The notes under the pieces are model-generated. The model saw nothing but the letters and a program-made list of their open reading frames with translations. It searched no databases and was not told the origin of the DNA. Position numbers and translations under genes: made by a program. A DNA stretch of 50,173 nt from Paraktedonobacter sp964250225 (GTDB lineage Bacteria; Chloroflexota; Ktedonobacteria; Ktedonobacterales; Ktedonobacteraceae): positions 1 to 50,173 of the forward strand of contig CAXUEY010000025.1 of NCBI GenBank assembly GCA_964250225.1, in the 5' to 3' direction. Positions 31,220 through 39,440 of this stretch are shown piece after piece (the stretch's first letter is position 1; every line of letters starts with the position of its first letter).

Positions 31220-31825
31220 ATGGAACAGACCGAAGGCGATCTGCAAATTGACAAACCAGTCCTGAATATTGTAGGCGACAAGGTATCTCTAGGGCCGATG
31301 AATAAAAGCATGCTCCCGGCAGTTGTCCGCTGGGAAAACGACTTTGCAGTCGTTGTGTTGTCAGGCGACCAGCTGCGCCCGGTTAGCCGGGAAAGTATTG
31401 AGGCGCGTTTTGAGCACGAGACCAAGAATACGAGCCAGCTCGTTGTGAACTTTGTAATCTACGAAAAAAGCAGTATGCGTGTCATAGGCGTTGTCGGGCT
31501 ACGAAATATCGACAGAACCATGCGCATCGCCGAATACGGTATTATGATTGGCGAAAAGGATTGCTGGGGCAAAGGCTACGGCACCGAAACCACTATCCTC
31601 ATGATGGACTACGCCTTCGCCGTGCTGGGCCTGCACAATGTCCTGTTGACTACCTCCAGCTATAACGAACGCGCCATTCGCGCCTACACGCGCGCGGGCT
31701 TTCGCGTCATCGGGCGGCGTCGCGAGGCCATGCGCCTGGGCGGGCAGGTCTACGATAAGATCTTTATGGACTGCCTGGCCAGTGAGTTTCGCAGCCCGCT
31801 TAAACGCGTGATTGATCTGCCATAG
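31220..31825 (+). CDS. GNAT acetyltransferase (RimJ/RimL type)
   Basis: 201 residues, with AAGGAG about 8 nt before the ATG. GNAT fold of the Acetyltransf_3 kind: VSLGPMNKSMLPAVVRWEND at the N-terminus, VIGVVGLRNIDRTMRIAEYG (strands 3-4), the acetyl-CoA loop IMIGEKDCWGKGYGTE (Q/RxxGxG/A-like: WGKGYGT), then VLLTTSSYNERAIRAYTRAG and FRVIGRRREAMRLGGQVYDK at the C-terminus. Such enzymes acetylate protein N-termini, spermidine or antibiotics; the substrate cannot be told. DUF983 lies 90 bp upstream without a clear terminator between them, so they may be cotranscribed. Confidence 0.87.
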   Translation: MEQTEGDLQIDKPVLNIVGDKVSLGPMNKSMLPAVVRWENDFAVVVLSGDQLRPVSRESIEARFEHETKNTSQLVVNFVIYEKSSMRVIGVVGLRNIDRTMRIAEYGIMIGEKDCWGKGYGTETTILMMDYAFAVLGLHNVLLTTSSYNERAIRAYTRAGFRVIGRRREAMRLGGQVYDKIFMDCLASEFRSPLKRVIDLP

Positions 31826-31846
31826 CGAGGTTCGTGGCAGGACCCG

Positions 31847-31903
31847 CGCCGGAGGCGAGCGCCGGGGCTACATGCAAGGGGATCGGGTGGCAAGCACCAG
31901 GAG
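31847..31903. repeat. Dispersed intergenic repeat, copy B
   Basis: Matches copy A at 17221-17275 in the same orientation. It lies 22 bp after the acetyltransferase stop and ahead of a hairpin. Shared core CGGAGGCGAGCGCCG. Confidence 0.6.
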
Positions 31904-31925
31904 GCATTATCTTTGGTGATATACT

Positions 31926-31960
31926 AGGGCGAGCGCGCCAAACGCTCGCTCTATTTATTG
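31926..31960 (+). terminator. Intrinsic terminator after the GNAT gene
   Basis: AGGGCGAGCG (31926-31935) pairs with CGCTCGCTCT (31943-31952) with one mismatch and a 7-nt loop, followed by ATTTATT. Confidence 0.6.
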
Positions 31961-32008
31961 CGAAAATATGCAGGTCGTCATTGGAGACGCCCTGACGCGA
32001 GGAAAGCC

Positions 32009-32791
32009 ATGCCAGAAGAGAATTACCAGTATATCTTAACCGAACGTGATGAACAGGTGGGGATTGTCACCCTGAACCGCCCCAAAGAGTTGAACGCGCT
32101 GAACTTCCAGATTGTGGCTGAACTGGCCGATGCGCTGGACAGATTTGACCACGACGAGAGCATACATTGTATGGTGATTACCGGCGCGGGCGAGAAAGCC
32201 TTTGCCGCTGGCGCGGATATTAAAGAGATGGCGGGCAAATCGCCCATCGATATGCTACTGGGCGGCTTTGAGGCGTGGGAAAAATTACGCCGTCTACACA
32301 AACCACTCATCGCGGCTGTCGGCGGGTACGCGCTGGGCGGCGGCTGCGAGCTGGCCATGCACTGCGACCTGATCGTGGCTTCCGAAAACGCGCGCTTCGG
32401 GCAGCCTGAGATCAACCTGGGCATTATCCCCGGCGCGGGCGGCACGCAACGTCTGGCCCGCACGCTAGGCAAATTTCTCACGATGGAAATGGTCCTTAAT
32501 GGCAAGCAGTTCAGCGCGCAGGAGATGGCCGCGCATGGCCTGGTCAACCGCGTGGTTCCCAAAGGCGAGCACCTGAGCGAGGCCCTCAAACTGGCCAAAG
32601 AACTCGCGGGCAAAGCACCCCTCGCGGTGCGCCTGGCCAAAGAATCGGTGCTGGCAGCCTTTGAAACACCCCTGGAAGAAGGCCTGGAGCGCGAACGCAA
32701 GAACTTCTTCCTGCTCTTCGCCACCGAAGACATGCGCGAAGGCATGCAGGCCTTTGTCGAAAAACGTGCAGCCCGGTTTAAAGGAAAATAG
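32009..32791 (+). CDS. Enoyl-CoA hydratase (crotonase)
   Basis: 260 residues from MPEENYQYIL, GAGGAAA-type site just upstream. Crotonase fold: the CoA-binding AFAAGADIKEM (65-75), oxyanion GGYALGGGCELAMHCDLIVA with catalytic E114, and FGQPEINLGIIPGAGGTQRL with catalytic E134, 20 residues apart as in rat enoyl-CoA hydratase (E144/E164). It should hydrate trans-2-enoyl-CoA. With the PcaF/PaaJ-like thiolase downstream, a role in fatty-acid or phenylacetate/adipate-type breakdown is likely. The two genes face the same way and are separated by a hairpin containing the scaffold gap. Confidence 0.93.
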   Translation: MPEENYQYILTERDEQVGIVTLNRPKELNALNFQIVAELADALDRFDHDESIHCMVITGAGEKAFAAGADIKEMAGKSPIDMLLGGFEAWEKLRRLHKPLIAAVGGYALGGGCELAMHCDLIVASENARFGQPEINLGIIPGAGGTQRLARTLGKFLTMEMVLNGKQFSAQEMAAHGLVNRVVPKGEHLSEALKLAKELAGKAPLAVRLAKESVLAAFETPLEEGLERERKNFFLLFATEDMREGMQAFVEKRAARFKGK

Positions 32792-32871
32792 TCATGTTCT
32801 GGTGGGGGGGTGGGGGGTTTGNNNNNNNNNNGTGCCGTCACAAACCAACCCCCCAACCAGAACATGACTGT
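32792..32871 (+). terminator. Interrupted inverted repeat around the scaffold gap
   Basis: AGTCATGTTCTGGT just after the crotonase stop and its complement ACCAGAACATGACT after the gap flank G-rich and C-rich arms (TGGGGGGT / AACCCCCC). The arms pair over about 28 nt with few mismatches. Ten Ns (32822-32831) mark the loop or an unresolved insertion. It is probably a strong terminator hairpin that stopped sequencing. Confidence 0.5.
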
Positions 32872-32912
32872 GCGAACTGCCGCAGGCGGTGAGCCATGAA
32901 AAGGAGCAAGCC

Positions 32913-34109
32913 ATGCAAGATGCGGTTATTATTTCAGCGGTGCGCACCCCTATCGGGCGCTATGGCGGCGGACTAAAAGATGTGCGCCCCGACGACCTGG
33001 CCGCGTTGACGATTGCCGAAGCGCTGCGGCGAGCGGGAGTCGAGGCGGCTAGTGTCGAAGATGTCATACTGGGCTGCGCGAATCAGGCGGGCGAGGATAA
33101 CCGCAACGTCGCGCGCATGGCCTTGTTACTGGCGGGTCTGCCCACACACGTGGCGGGCCAGACCGTCAACCGGCTCTGCGGCTCTGGTTTGCAGGCCATC
33201 AATAGCGCGGCCCAGGCTATCGCGGTTGGCGCGGGCGATATCTTTGTCGCGGGCGGTGTCGAGAGCATGACGCGCGCGCCCTTTGTGCTGGGAAAATCCG
33301 ATAGCGCCTTTGGCCGCAACATGCAGCTTCAAGACACAACGCTCGGCTGGCGCTTCGTCAATCCCAAACTCTCCGCCATGCATCATCCCTATAGCATGGG
33401 CGAGACCGCCGAAAACGTCGCTGAGAAGCACCAGGTCAGCCGCGAGGAACAAGACGCCTGGGCGCTGACCAGTCACCAGCGCGCCGTAGCAGCTCAGCGC
33501 GAGGGGCGTTTCGCGGACGAACTGCTACCGGTCAGCATTCCGCAGAAAAAAGGCGAACCCATCATCTTCGCTCAGGATGAGCAGCCGCGTTCCGATACCA
33601 CGCAGGCGAAATTGGCCGCGCTCAAACCCGCCTTCCGCCAGGGGGGCAGCGTCACCGCTGGCAACGCAGCGGGCCTCAACGACGGCTCAGCCGCGCTGGT
33701 CCTCACATCCGCCAGCCGCGCCCAGGCATTGGGACTGCGTCCACGCGCGCGCATCGTCGCCAGCGCGGTAGCCGGTGTCGATCCAGCCTATATGGGCCTG
33801 GGACCAATCCCCGCCTCGCGCAAAGCGCTACAACGCGCCGGTTTGAGCATCAACGACATGGATCTGATCGAACTCAACGAAGCCTTCGCCGTTCAGGTCT
33901 TGCGCTGCGCCCACGAACTGGAGATCGATCACGCAAAACTCAACGTCAACGGCGGCGCTATCGCGCTGGGCCATCCTCTGGGGTGCAGCGGTGCGCGCAT
34001 TGTCACCACCCTGCTGCACGAACTAGAGCGACGCGGCGGGCGCTACGGCCTGGCTACCATGTGCATTGGCGTCGGACAGGGCATCGCCACAGTGATTGAG
34101 AGAATATAA
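32913..34109 (+). CDS. Thiolase of PcaF/PaaJ type
   Basis: 398 residues from MQDAVIISAV; AAGGAG is about 7 nt upstream. Thiolase with nucleophile C89 (NRLCGSGLQAIN), base H354 (ALGHPLGCSGARI) and second cysteine C384 (TMCIGVGQG). GCANQAGEDNRNVARMALLL and TTLGWRFVNP are typical of 3-oxoadipyl-CoA / 3-oxo-5,6-didehydrosuberyl-CoA thiolases (PcaF/PaaJ) rather than acetoacetyl-CoA thiolases. It would release acetyl-CoA from a 3-oxoacyl-CoA dicarboxylate in aromatic-acid breakdown. No other pca or paa genes are in the window, so a general beta-oxidation role remains possible. Confidence 0.92.
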   Translation: MQDAVIISAVRTPIGRYGGGLKDVRPDDLAALTIAEALRRAGVEAASVEDVILGCANQAGEDNRNVARMALLLAGLPTHVAGQTVNRLCGSGLQAINSAAQAIAVGAGDIFVAGGVESMTRAPFVLGKSDSAFGRNMQLQDTTLGWRFVNPKLSAMHHPYSMGETAENVAEKHQVSREEQDAWALTSHQRAVAAQREGRFADELLPVSIPQKKGEPIIFAQDEQPRSDTTQAKLAALKPAFRQGGSVTAGNAAGLNDGSAALVLTSASRAQALGLRPRARIVASAVAGVDPAYMGLGPIPASRKALQRAGLSINDMDLIELNEAFAVQVLRCAHELEIDHAKLNVNGGAIALGHPLGCSGARIVTTLLHELERRGGRYGLATMCIGVGQGIATVIERI

Positions 34110-34119
34110 GCAGATCATA

Positions 34120-34157
34120 ATAGCTATTGAGTGGAAACGTTTCCGCTCAATAGCTAT
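34120..34157. terminator. Bidirectional terminator, 18-bp inverted repeat
   Basis: Arms 34120-34137 and 34140-34157 pair over 18 bp with one wobble and only a CG loop. It lies between convergent thiolase and binding-protein genes. The centre GGAAACGTTTCC also resembles LacI-family operators, but the position favours termination. Confidence 0.6.
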
Positions 34158-34192
34158 GTGGTATGTGCGTGTTTGCGCTTGTACTCCAGGTG

Positions 34193-35482
34193 TTAATTGG
34201 ATGGAGCGTATTTGCTCAGGTCATCGGTTGAGAGATGTTTGGCAGGATCGACAACGAGGTGGCCACTGGCATCAACGTGGCTCACGTCGAAAGTGCCGGT
34301 GACATAGTTAAACTGGTTGAATTCCAGCGCACCAGAAGCCCCATCATAGTAAATTTTCTTGCCGGCTTTGAGTGCCTGTAGACCTGACGCGTAGTCACTC
34401 ACATGCGTGTAAGAAGCATTCGTAGTGATATCTTTGATGTGGCTGGCGTATTGCGTTGGATCGGTCGAGTTGGCCTCTGTCATGGCTAGGGCAAGAACGA
34501 TGGTAGCATCATAGAAATTGGCGCTGATACCGCCAGCCGGGTCCTGGCCCGCATTCCCCTTCACGTTCTTGAAGGCAGTCAGATAAGCTGCCTGTCCTGG
34601 TGTCTCCTGCGCGCCGTATTGAATTGAGGTGAGAAATTTCCCCAGATTGGCGTAGCCACCAATAGCATTGGCTACGGCAGTCAAATAGGTGGGCGCACTG
34701 GCGAGCGTTGTCCCATAGACAGGAATAGAGAGTCCGTGAAGTTCGTTCAGCTCGGAGAAAAAGGTTGCTGCGGTTTGTGGATCGCTTTCCGTGAAGATAA
34801 CTTGTGGATTCGTCGCAAGCATTTTTTCGATTTCGGTGCGGTAAGATGGTTGGTCAGATGTTAATTGTTCATTGATGGCGATAGTGCCCCCGTGCGATTC
34901 AAAAGACCTGACAAGACCGGGCACAACGCTCTGGGAACCCTGGTCATTGGCAAACATAACTGCTGCGCGTGTATAGCCAGCTCTGAGCGCGGCGGCAGTC
35001 ATGGCAACTCCCTGCGTTGAATCTGGCTGAATGGGGCGGTAGAGCCAGGGGTAGGCCGTATTATGATCGAGGGCAGGCGAGCCATCCGGGCTCATTATAA
35101 CGATGTGCGCGTTATTAAAGAGTGGAATTGTTGCAGGACCCTCAGTCGTCTCTGGGCCAATAATTGCTACAGGCGGTTGTTGCTCATTAAGCACGTGATT
35201 GGCTGCCAGAACAGCATCTGCGGCGTCGCCTTTTGAATCAGTCGCCTCAAGATCCAGATGCTTGCCCAGGATGCCGCCTTGCGCGTTGATTGCTGCCTGG
35301 GCTGCATAGACTCCTGGCATAAGAAATTGCTTGGCGAGGTCTCCTTCTGGACCGCTCAGCGTTAAGAAGAGGTTCATCTTAACGTTTGTGGGGGTGCTCG
35401 TGCCAGGTGCGCTACAGCCGAACAAAAATAGGGCAAGGGCAATGTAGCTTGTAATCGTCCATATCATGGTGCGCGCGCGCAT
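34193..35482 (-). CDS. Branched-chain amino-acid-type ABC substrate-binding lipoprotein
   Basis: 429 residues. Lipoprotein signal peptide (MIWTITSYIALALFLFGCSA, lipidated C23). Mature protein is a Peripla_BP_6/LivJ-like two-lobe binder: LFLTLSGPEGDLAKQFLMPG, AAQAAINAQGGILGKHLDLE, VAIIGPETTEGPATIPLFN, AVMFANDQGSQSVVPGLVRS and DPQTAATFFSELNELHGLSI. It delivers a branched-chain amino acid or other small organic acid/amide (this family also takes urea and aromatics) to the Liv permease. It is the last gene of the minus-strand operon, 54 bp after livF. AAGGAG precedes the ATG. Confidence 0.92.
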   Translation of the reverse strand: MRARTMIWTITSYIALALFLFGCSAPGTSTPTNVKMNLFLTLSGPEGDLAKQFLMPGVYAAQAAINAQGGILGKHLDLEATDSKGDAADAVLAANHVLNEQQPPVAIIGPETTEGPATIPLFNNAHIVIMSPDGSPALDHNTAYPWLYRPIQPDSTQGVAMTAAALRAGYTRAAVMFANDQGSQSVVPGLVRSFESHGGTIAINEQLTSDQPSYRTEIEKMLATNPQVIFTESDPQTAATFFSELNELHGLSIPVYGTTLASAPTYLTAVANAIGGYANLGKFLTSIQYGAQETPGQAAYLTAFKNVKGNAGQDPAGGISANFYDATIVLALAMTEANSTDPTQYASHIKDITTNASYTHVSDYASGLQALKAGKKIYYDGASGALEFNQFNYVTGTFDVSHVDASGHLVVDPAKHLSTDDLSKYAPSN

Positions 35483-35535
35483 GCTTGCTTCTCCTTTGTT
35501 TGCCTAAAATGGCGTATGATAACGTATCGCTTTTT

Positions 35536-36318
35536 CTACTGTAAAAAAATGCTCCCAAGATCTGGCATCTCACGCAATTGCTGGGCCGGGGCGCTTAAGA
35601 CCGCGCGCCCTCTGACCATAACGTAGCTCCAGTCGGCCAATTCCAACACAGCTTTCGTCTTTTGCTCGACAATCACAATGGTAATGCCTTGCCTGGTGAG
35701 ATGGCGGATGTGCTGCCATACGGTTTCAACGAGACCCTCGGAGAGTCCCGCGCTTGGCTCGTCCAGTAAGACTACCTTTGGTGATGGCATTAAGGCTCTG
35801 GAGAGGCCGAGCATCTTTCTCTCGCCACCACTCAGGGTACCAGCTCGTTGCGCGAGGCGCGGAGCTAGCGCGGGAAAGAGAGCCAATATGCGCTCTCGCT
35901 GTTCCTTACGCTGCGTGCGATTGAGCACCAGGCCGCCTATATCTAGATTCTCACTGACGGTCAGTGATGGAAAAATATCACGTGTTTGTGGCACAAACCC
36001 TATACCCTGGCGGATAATATCCGCGGTTGAGTTACCCAGGATGCTTTTATCTTCTAAGCGTATTTCTCCTTGTGTCGGTTTAACGATGCCAACGATAGCT
36101 TTGAGCAGCGTGCTTTTGCCTGCCCCATTTGGCCCGATGAGCGCCACGATCTGTGCTTCTTTCGCGCAGATATGTACCTCATGCACAATAGGACGGGCAT
36201 CGTATCCGGCGGTCAGGCCATCGATAATCAGTACATCACGTACTGATGCGTCTGTTGTAGGTGTAGGGCGTGCCGCCGGGTGTTTCTCAGGAGAGGTAGG
36301 CATGGACCACCTGTTCAT
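35536..36318 (-). CDS. livF: Branched-chain amino-acid ABC transporter ATPase (LivF-like)
   Basis: 260 residues; ATG 36303 is an alternative start, as both have modest ribosome sites. ABC ATPase: Walker A GPNGAGKST, Q-loop FVPQTRDIF, signature LSGGERKMLG, Walker B VVLLDEPSAGLS and H-loop region IVIVEQKTKAVLELAD (Q in place of His, as normal for LivF). A 25-residue N-terminal extension is Pro/Thr-rich. It overlaps the upstream livM-livG gene by 32 bp. It pairs with the fused LivG domain to power uptake. Confidence 0.92.
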   Translation of the reverse strand: MNRWSMPTSPEKHPAARPTPTTDASVRDVLIIDGLTAGYDARPIVHEVHICAKEAQIVALIGPNGAGKSTLLKAIVGIVKPTQGEIRLEDKSILGNSTADIIRQGIGFVPQTRDIFPSLTVSENLDIGGLVLNRTQRKEQRERILALFPALAPRLAQRAGTLSGGERKMLGLSRALMPSPKVVLLDEPSAGLSEGLVETVWQHIRHLTRQGITIVIVEQKTKAVLELADWSYVMVRGRAVLSAPAQQLREMPDLGSIFLQ

Positions 36319-38086
36319 TCGCGCGCATTTCCTGTAAAGTTCCTTCCGCCAATACTTTGCCCTGCGCCATCACGATAACCTGGTTGCAGAGCCGCTCAAC
36401 AATAGACAGATCATGTTCAACGATCAGCAAGGTAATGCCTTCCGCGTTCAAGTGCAGAAGGAGATCTATCAGTTGCTCGACGATGACAGGGCTGATGCCA
36501 GTCATAGGTTCGTCGAGCACCAGCATAGTGGGCGAAGCCATGAGCGCTCTGGCAAGTTCGAGCAGACGCTTCTGTCCTCCACTCAAGGCGCTGGCGTATT
36601 CGTTCGCCTGGGGTGCCAGGTCACAACGCTTGAGTAGCTCATAGGCCCGCTTTAACTGGCACTTTTCCGCTTGTTTCCAACTCCGACGACGAAAGAGTGC
36701 GGAAGCAAGCCGTTCTCCTGGCTGGTTTTGGGCTGCGACAAGCATATTCTCTAAGACTGTCAGGCGTGAAAACTCGCTACTTTTCTGGAAAGTGCGAATC
36801 AGCCCGTGCCTGGCGGTACGATAAGCGGAGTGCCTGGTAATATCGCTGCCGTTGAAATGGATATTCCCGCTCTGGGGGGTGAGCGCGCCGACAATGCTAT
36901 TGAGCAGGGTGCTTTTCCCCGCGCCATTGGGGCCGATCAGAGCAGTGATGCTCCCTTTGCGCACCTGGAGCGACGCGCCATCGAGGGCCTGCACTCCTCC
37001 AAAGCTATGCCGTACATCCTGGCAGCTCAAGAAAATATCCTCTTCAGATGTATCAGGGGGACTGACGGCCTCTTTTGTGATAGACGGTGGCGCGGTATCG
37101 CCTTCGTCTGGCAAGGCTGTATGCAGTTCTCTACTCTTCCAGCGTTTTGGTTTCTCTGGAAGCATCCCTTGTGGACGAAACCATAAGCAGGCGAGGAGGA
37201 GAATACCAATGCATACCCATTGTAAAGCGGCAGTAACTTCCGCGTTGTTGCCGATAGCTGGAAGGTATTGCACAATCTCGAAAAAGGCCAGCGGGACTAG
37301 AAAAGCACCCAGGATAGCTCCCCAGTTGTTGCCGCGCCCACCAATGATTAAGGCAGCGATAGCCACAAATGTTTCAGTATAGGTCCAGGAACTGGGAGCC
37401 CAGACGGTAATGTACTCTGCGAGCAAGGCACCAGCCAGTGCGCTGATACAGGCACCGCAGACAAAAGCTGTGGTACGCATCAGGAAGACATTCTTCCCTA
37501 AGGCAGCAGCGGCATCTTCATTTTCTCGAACCGCTCGTAACGTTCGTCCAAAGGGAGAGCGCACAAGGGATTGTGCAAACCATAGCGTGAGCAAGAAGCA
37601 GGCAAATTCCAGCAACAGGAAGAGCAGAGTGCTCTGGGTGCCAATTGATCCGACGATGCTCGCGCCTGGACGGGGGATCTCTACCAGGCCCTGGTAGCCA
37701 TTGAAGAGGCTGACATTGCTGGCCACCAGATTCCAACACATCTGCGCAATGGCGAATGTGACGATGGCGAGATACTCACCATGAATGCGGCGGAAGATGA
37801 GAATCCCGACAAATAGTGCTAAAATACCACAGACTACGATGGTGATCAGCCAGGGGAACGGAAAAATCAGGGTTGTTCCCAGAATATAATGCTCATTAAG
37901 CGCTTGTGCCAGGGGATTGTTGGCCGGACCTAGCGTAAAGACCGAGGCAAGGTAGGCTCCCAGCCCAAAAAACATGATATAGCCCAGGTTGAAGATGCCA
38001 GCCATGCCCAATTGCAGATTGAGGCCAATAATCCAGATAGCGTCATCCAAAAAGTATGCGAGCAGGGTAATGAAGTAACCAATCAC
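36287..38086 (-). CDS. Fused branched-chain permease + ATPase (LivM-LivG)
   Basis: 599 residues. Residues 1-305 are a LivM-type permease with about eight helices (LGYIMFFGLGAYLASVF, FGRTLRAVRENEDAAAALG, the EAA-like loop). A charged linker of about 45 residues follows. Residues 350-599 are a LivG-type ATPase: GPNGAGKST Walker A, ALSGGQKRLLELARAL signature, LVLDEPMTGISP Walker B, LLIVEHDLSIVERL H-loop, ending VLAEGTLQEMRANEQVVHAYL as LivG does. The usual two genes are thus joined in frame. The 5' end overlaps livH by 4 bp (ATGA), and the 3' end overlaps livF. The transporter would have LivH, LivM-LivG and LivF. Confidence 0.93.
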   Translation of the reverse strand: MIGYFITLLAYFLDDAIWIIGLNLQLGMAGIFNLGYIMFFGLGAYLASVFTLGPANNPLAQALNEHYILGTTLIFPFPWLITIVVCGILALFVGILIFRRIHGEYLAIVTFAIAQMCWNLVASNVSLFNGYQGLVEIPRPGASIVGSIGTQSTLLFLLLEFACFLLTLWFAQSLVRSPFGRTLRAVRENEDAAAALGKNVFLMRTTAFVCGACISALAGALLAEYITVWAPSSWTYTETFVAIAALIIGGRGNNWGAILGAFLVPLAFFEIVQYLPAIGNNAEVTAALQWVCIGILLLACLWFRPQGMLPEKPKRWKSRELHTALPDEGDTAPPSITKEAVSPPDTSEEDIFLSCQDVRHSFGGVQALDGASLQVRKGSITALIGPNGAGKSTLLNSIVGALTPQSGNIHFNGSDITRHSAYRTARHGLIRTFQKSSEFSRLTVLENMLVAAQNQPGERLASALFRRRSWKQAEKCQLKRAYELLKRCDLAPQANEYASALSGGQKRLLELARALMASPTMLVLDEPMTGISPVIVEQLIDLLLHLNAEGITLLIVEHDLSIVERLCNQVIVMAQGKVLAEGTLQEMRANEQVVHAYLS

Positions 38087-38973
38087 GCCATTGCCTCTCT
38101 CGTATTGCGCACAGAGGCAATGATACCCTGTGGGCGTAACAATAAAACCAGAATCAGGATAGCTAAGGCGGCGGCAAAACTGTAGTTAGACCCGAAGAGC
38201 GCGGAGGTCCATTCAGCAGCCATTCCCAGGATAACGGCGCCGAGCATCGCGCCGTAAGGCCGCCCAATGCCACCCAGTAACGTCGCGGCCAGAATACTAG
38301 GGAAGTACAAGGAGCTGGTTGAGGCGTTAAAACTCGCGGTATTGAGCGCGAGCACCAGACCAGCTAACCCGGCCAGACATCCACTGACGAACCAGGCAAG
38401 ATCCATCACCCGCCTGGTATTGATCGCGCTCAACTGAGCGAGTGGAACCTCGTCTGAGATGGCTCGCATGGCTTTCCCAAGATCTGTCATAGTCAGGAGC
38501 AGATGCACGCCAAGCATAACAATTATGGCTGTCGCAATGATTGCCAGCTCAGCAATATTGACCGTTAAGCCAATCACGTGAAAGCTCACCGCGCTATTTG
38601 TGCCCAGCGTGAAAAAGGACGCGCCCCATATGGCAACAATCAGGTTCTCAAGAACGACGTTCATGCTGAATGTGACCATGAGTAAAACGAAAAATCCTGA
38701 TCCTTTGCGTAAAAATGGTTGAATGAGCGCGCGATGAAAAAGAGTCGAGAGGAGGCCTGACAAAATGACTGTGATGATAGCCGCAATCCAGAAATTATGC
38801 ACGATGTGATTCGTCGTGTAGGCTAAGAAGGCGGCTAAAGTCATAAAAGCTGGAAACGCGAAATTCATGACATTGGTGACGCCAAATTGTAACGTGAAGC
38901 CTACGGCGGCCAATGCCAGAATAGAAGTGCTCACCAGACCGAAAAAAGTGGCTTGCCAAAGTAAAATAATCAT
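38083..38973 (-). CDS. livH: Branched-chain amino-acid ABC permease (LivH-like)
   Basis: 296 residues, about eight transmembrane helices of the BPD_transp_2 family. Recognisable pieces: GVTNVMNFAFPAFMTLAAFL near 32-52, GKAMRAISDEVPLAQLSAIN (the cytosolic coupling loop), and ILAATLLGGIGRPYGAMLGA with IILVLLLRPQGI close to the C-terminus. It is the first gene of the operon livH, livM-livG, livF, binding protein. AAGG lies about 10 nt before the ATG. The region upstream holds a long palindrome before rny. Confidence 0.92.
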   Translation of the reverse strand: MIILLWQATFFGLVSTSILALAAVGFTLQFGVTNVMNFAFPAFMTLAAFLAYTTNHIVHNFWIAAIITVILSGLLSTLFHRALIQPFLRKGSGFFVLLMVTFSMNVVLENLIVAIWGASFFTLGTNSAVSFHVIGLTVNIAELAIIATAIIVMLGVHLLLTMTDLGKAMRAISDEVPLAQLSAINTRRVMDLAWFVSGCLAGLAGLVLALNTASFNASTSSLYFPSILAATLLGGIGRPYGAMLGAVILGMAAEWTSALFGSNYSFAAALAILILVLLLRPQGIIASVRNTREAMA

Positions 38974-39095
38974 GACGAAATACCTTCCCGTACTACAAGT
39001 TAAGCCATGCTAGCAATGAGTATGTGATGGCCGATTGCCATGACCGTTAACATACTATTCAGTTGCGTGGGTATTTTTTGCGACGGGCTACTATG

Positions 39096-39137
39096 CACCT
39101 ATCATTGAATTGATGCACATCAATTCAATGATAGGTG
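39096..39137. repeat. Perfect 20-bp inverted repeat between livH and rny
   Basis: Arms 39096-39115 (CACCTATCATTGAATTGATG) and 39118-39137 are exact complements with a 2-bp centre (CA). Both flanking genes transcribe away from it, so it cannot be a terminator of either. It may be an operator, an RNA hairpin in a longer leader, or a leftover. Confidence 0.6.
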
Positions 39138-39301
39138 TAGCACACCATTGTACGTAAGTCAAGCCAAATAGCCAGATGGATCAGATAAGACTTGCCAGAG
39201 AGCCAGGTCCAGCAATCATGGCCCAGATAGCCAAAAAAGCGAAAAACATCGCCCTGCACTATTATTATAAATCGCTCAGCGGGCAGGTCAGCCTTCGCTG
39301 C

Positions 39302-39331
39302 TTGACAGTTCGCTTCGCGCTCTTATATAGT
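39302..39331 (+). promoter_or_regulatory. Promoter of rny
   Basis: A perfect TTGACA (39302-39307), an 18-bp spacer and TATAGT (39326-39331). It gives a leader of about 100 nt before the GTG start of rny. Confidence 0.7.
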
Positions 39332-39440
39332 AGCTTTGGGATATCATAGCAAATTTTTTGGCAGTGCTATGCCTTTTTTATACTTTTTTGTGCCTTGAGG
39401 AAAGAGGCCTGTGTACCTTTACAAGCGGAGGTAGGCCGAC

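Noticed and set aside
34131..34146. GGAAACGTTTCC as a LacI/CcpA-type operator
   Set aside because: It is the centre of an 18-bp inverted repeat between convergent stops, where a terminator is the better explanation and no promoter follows.
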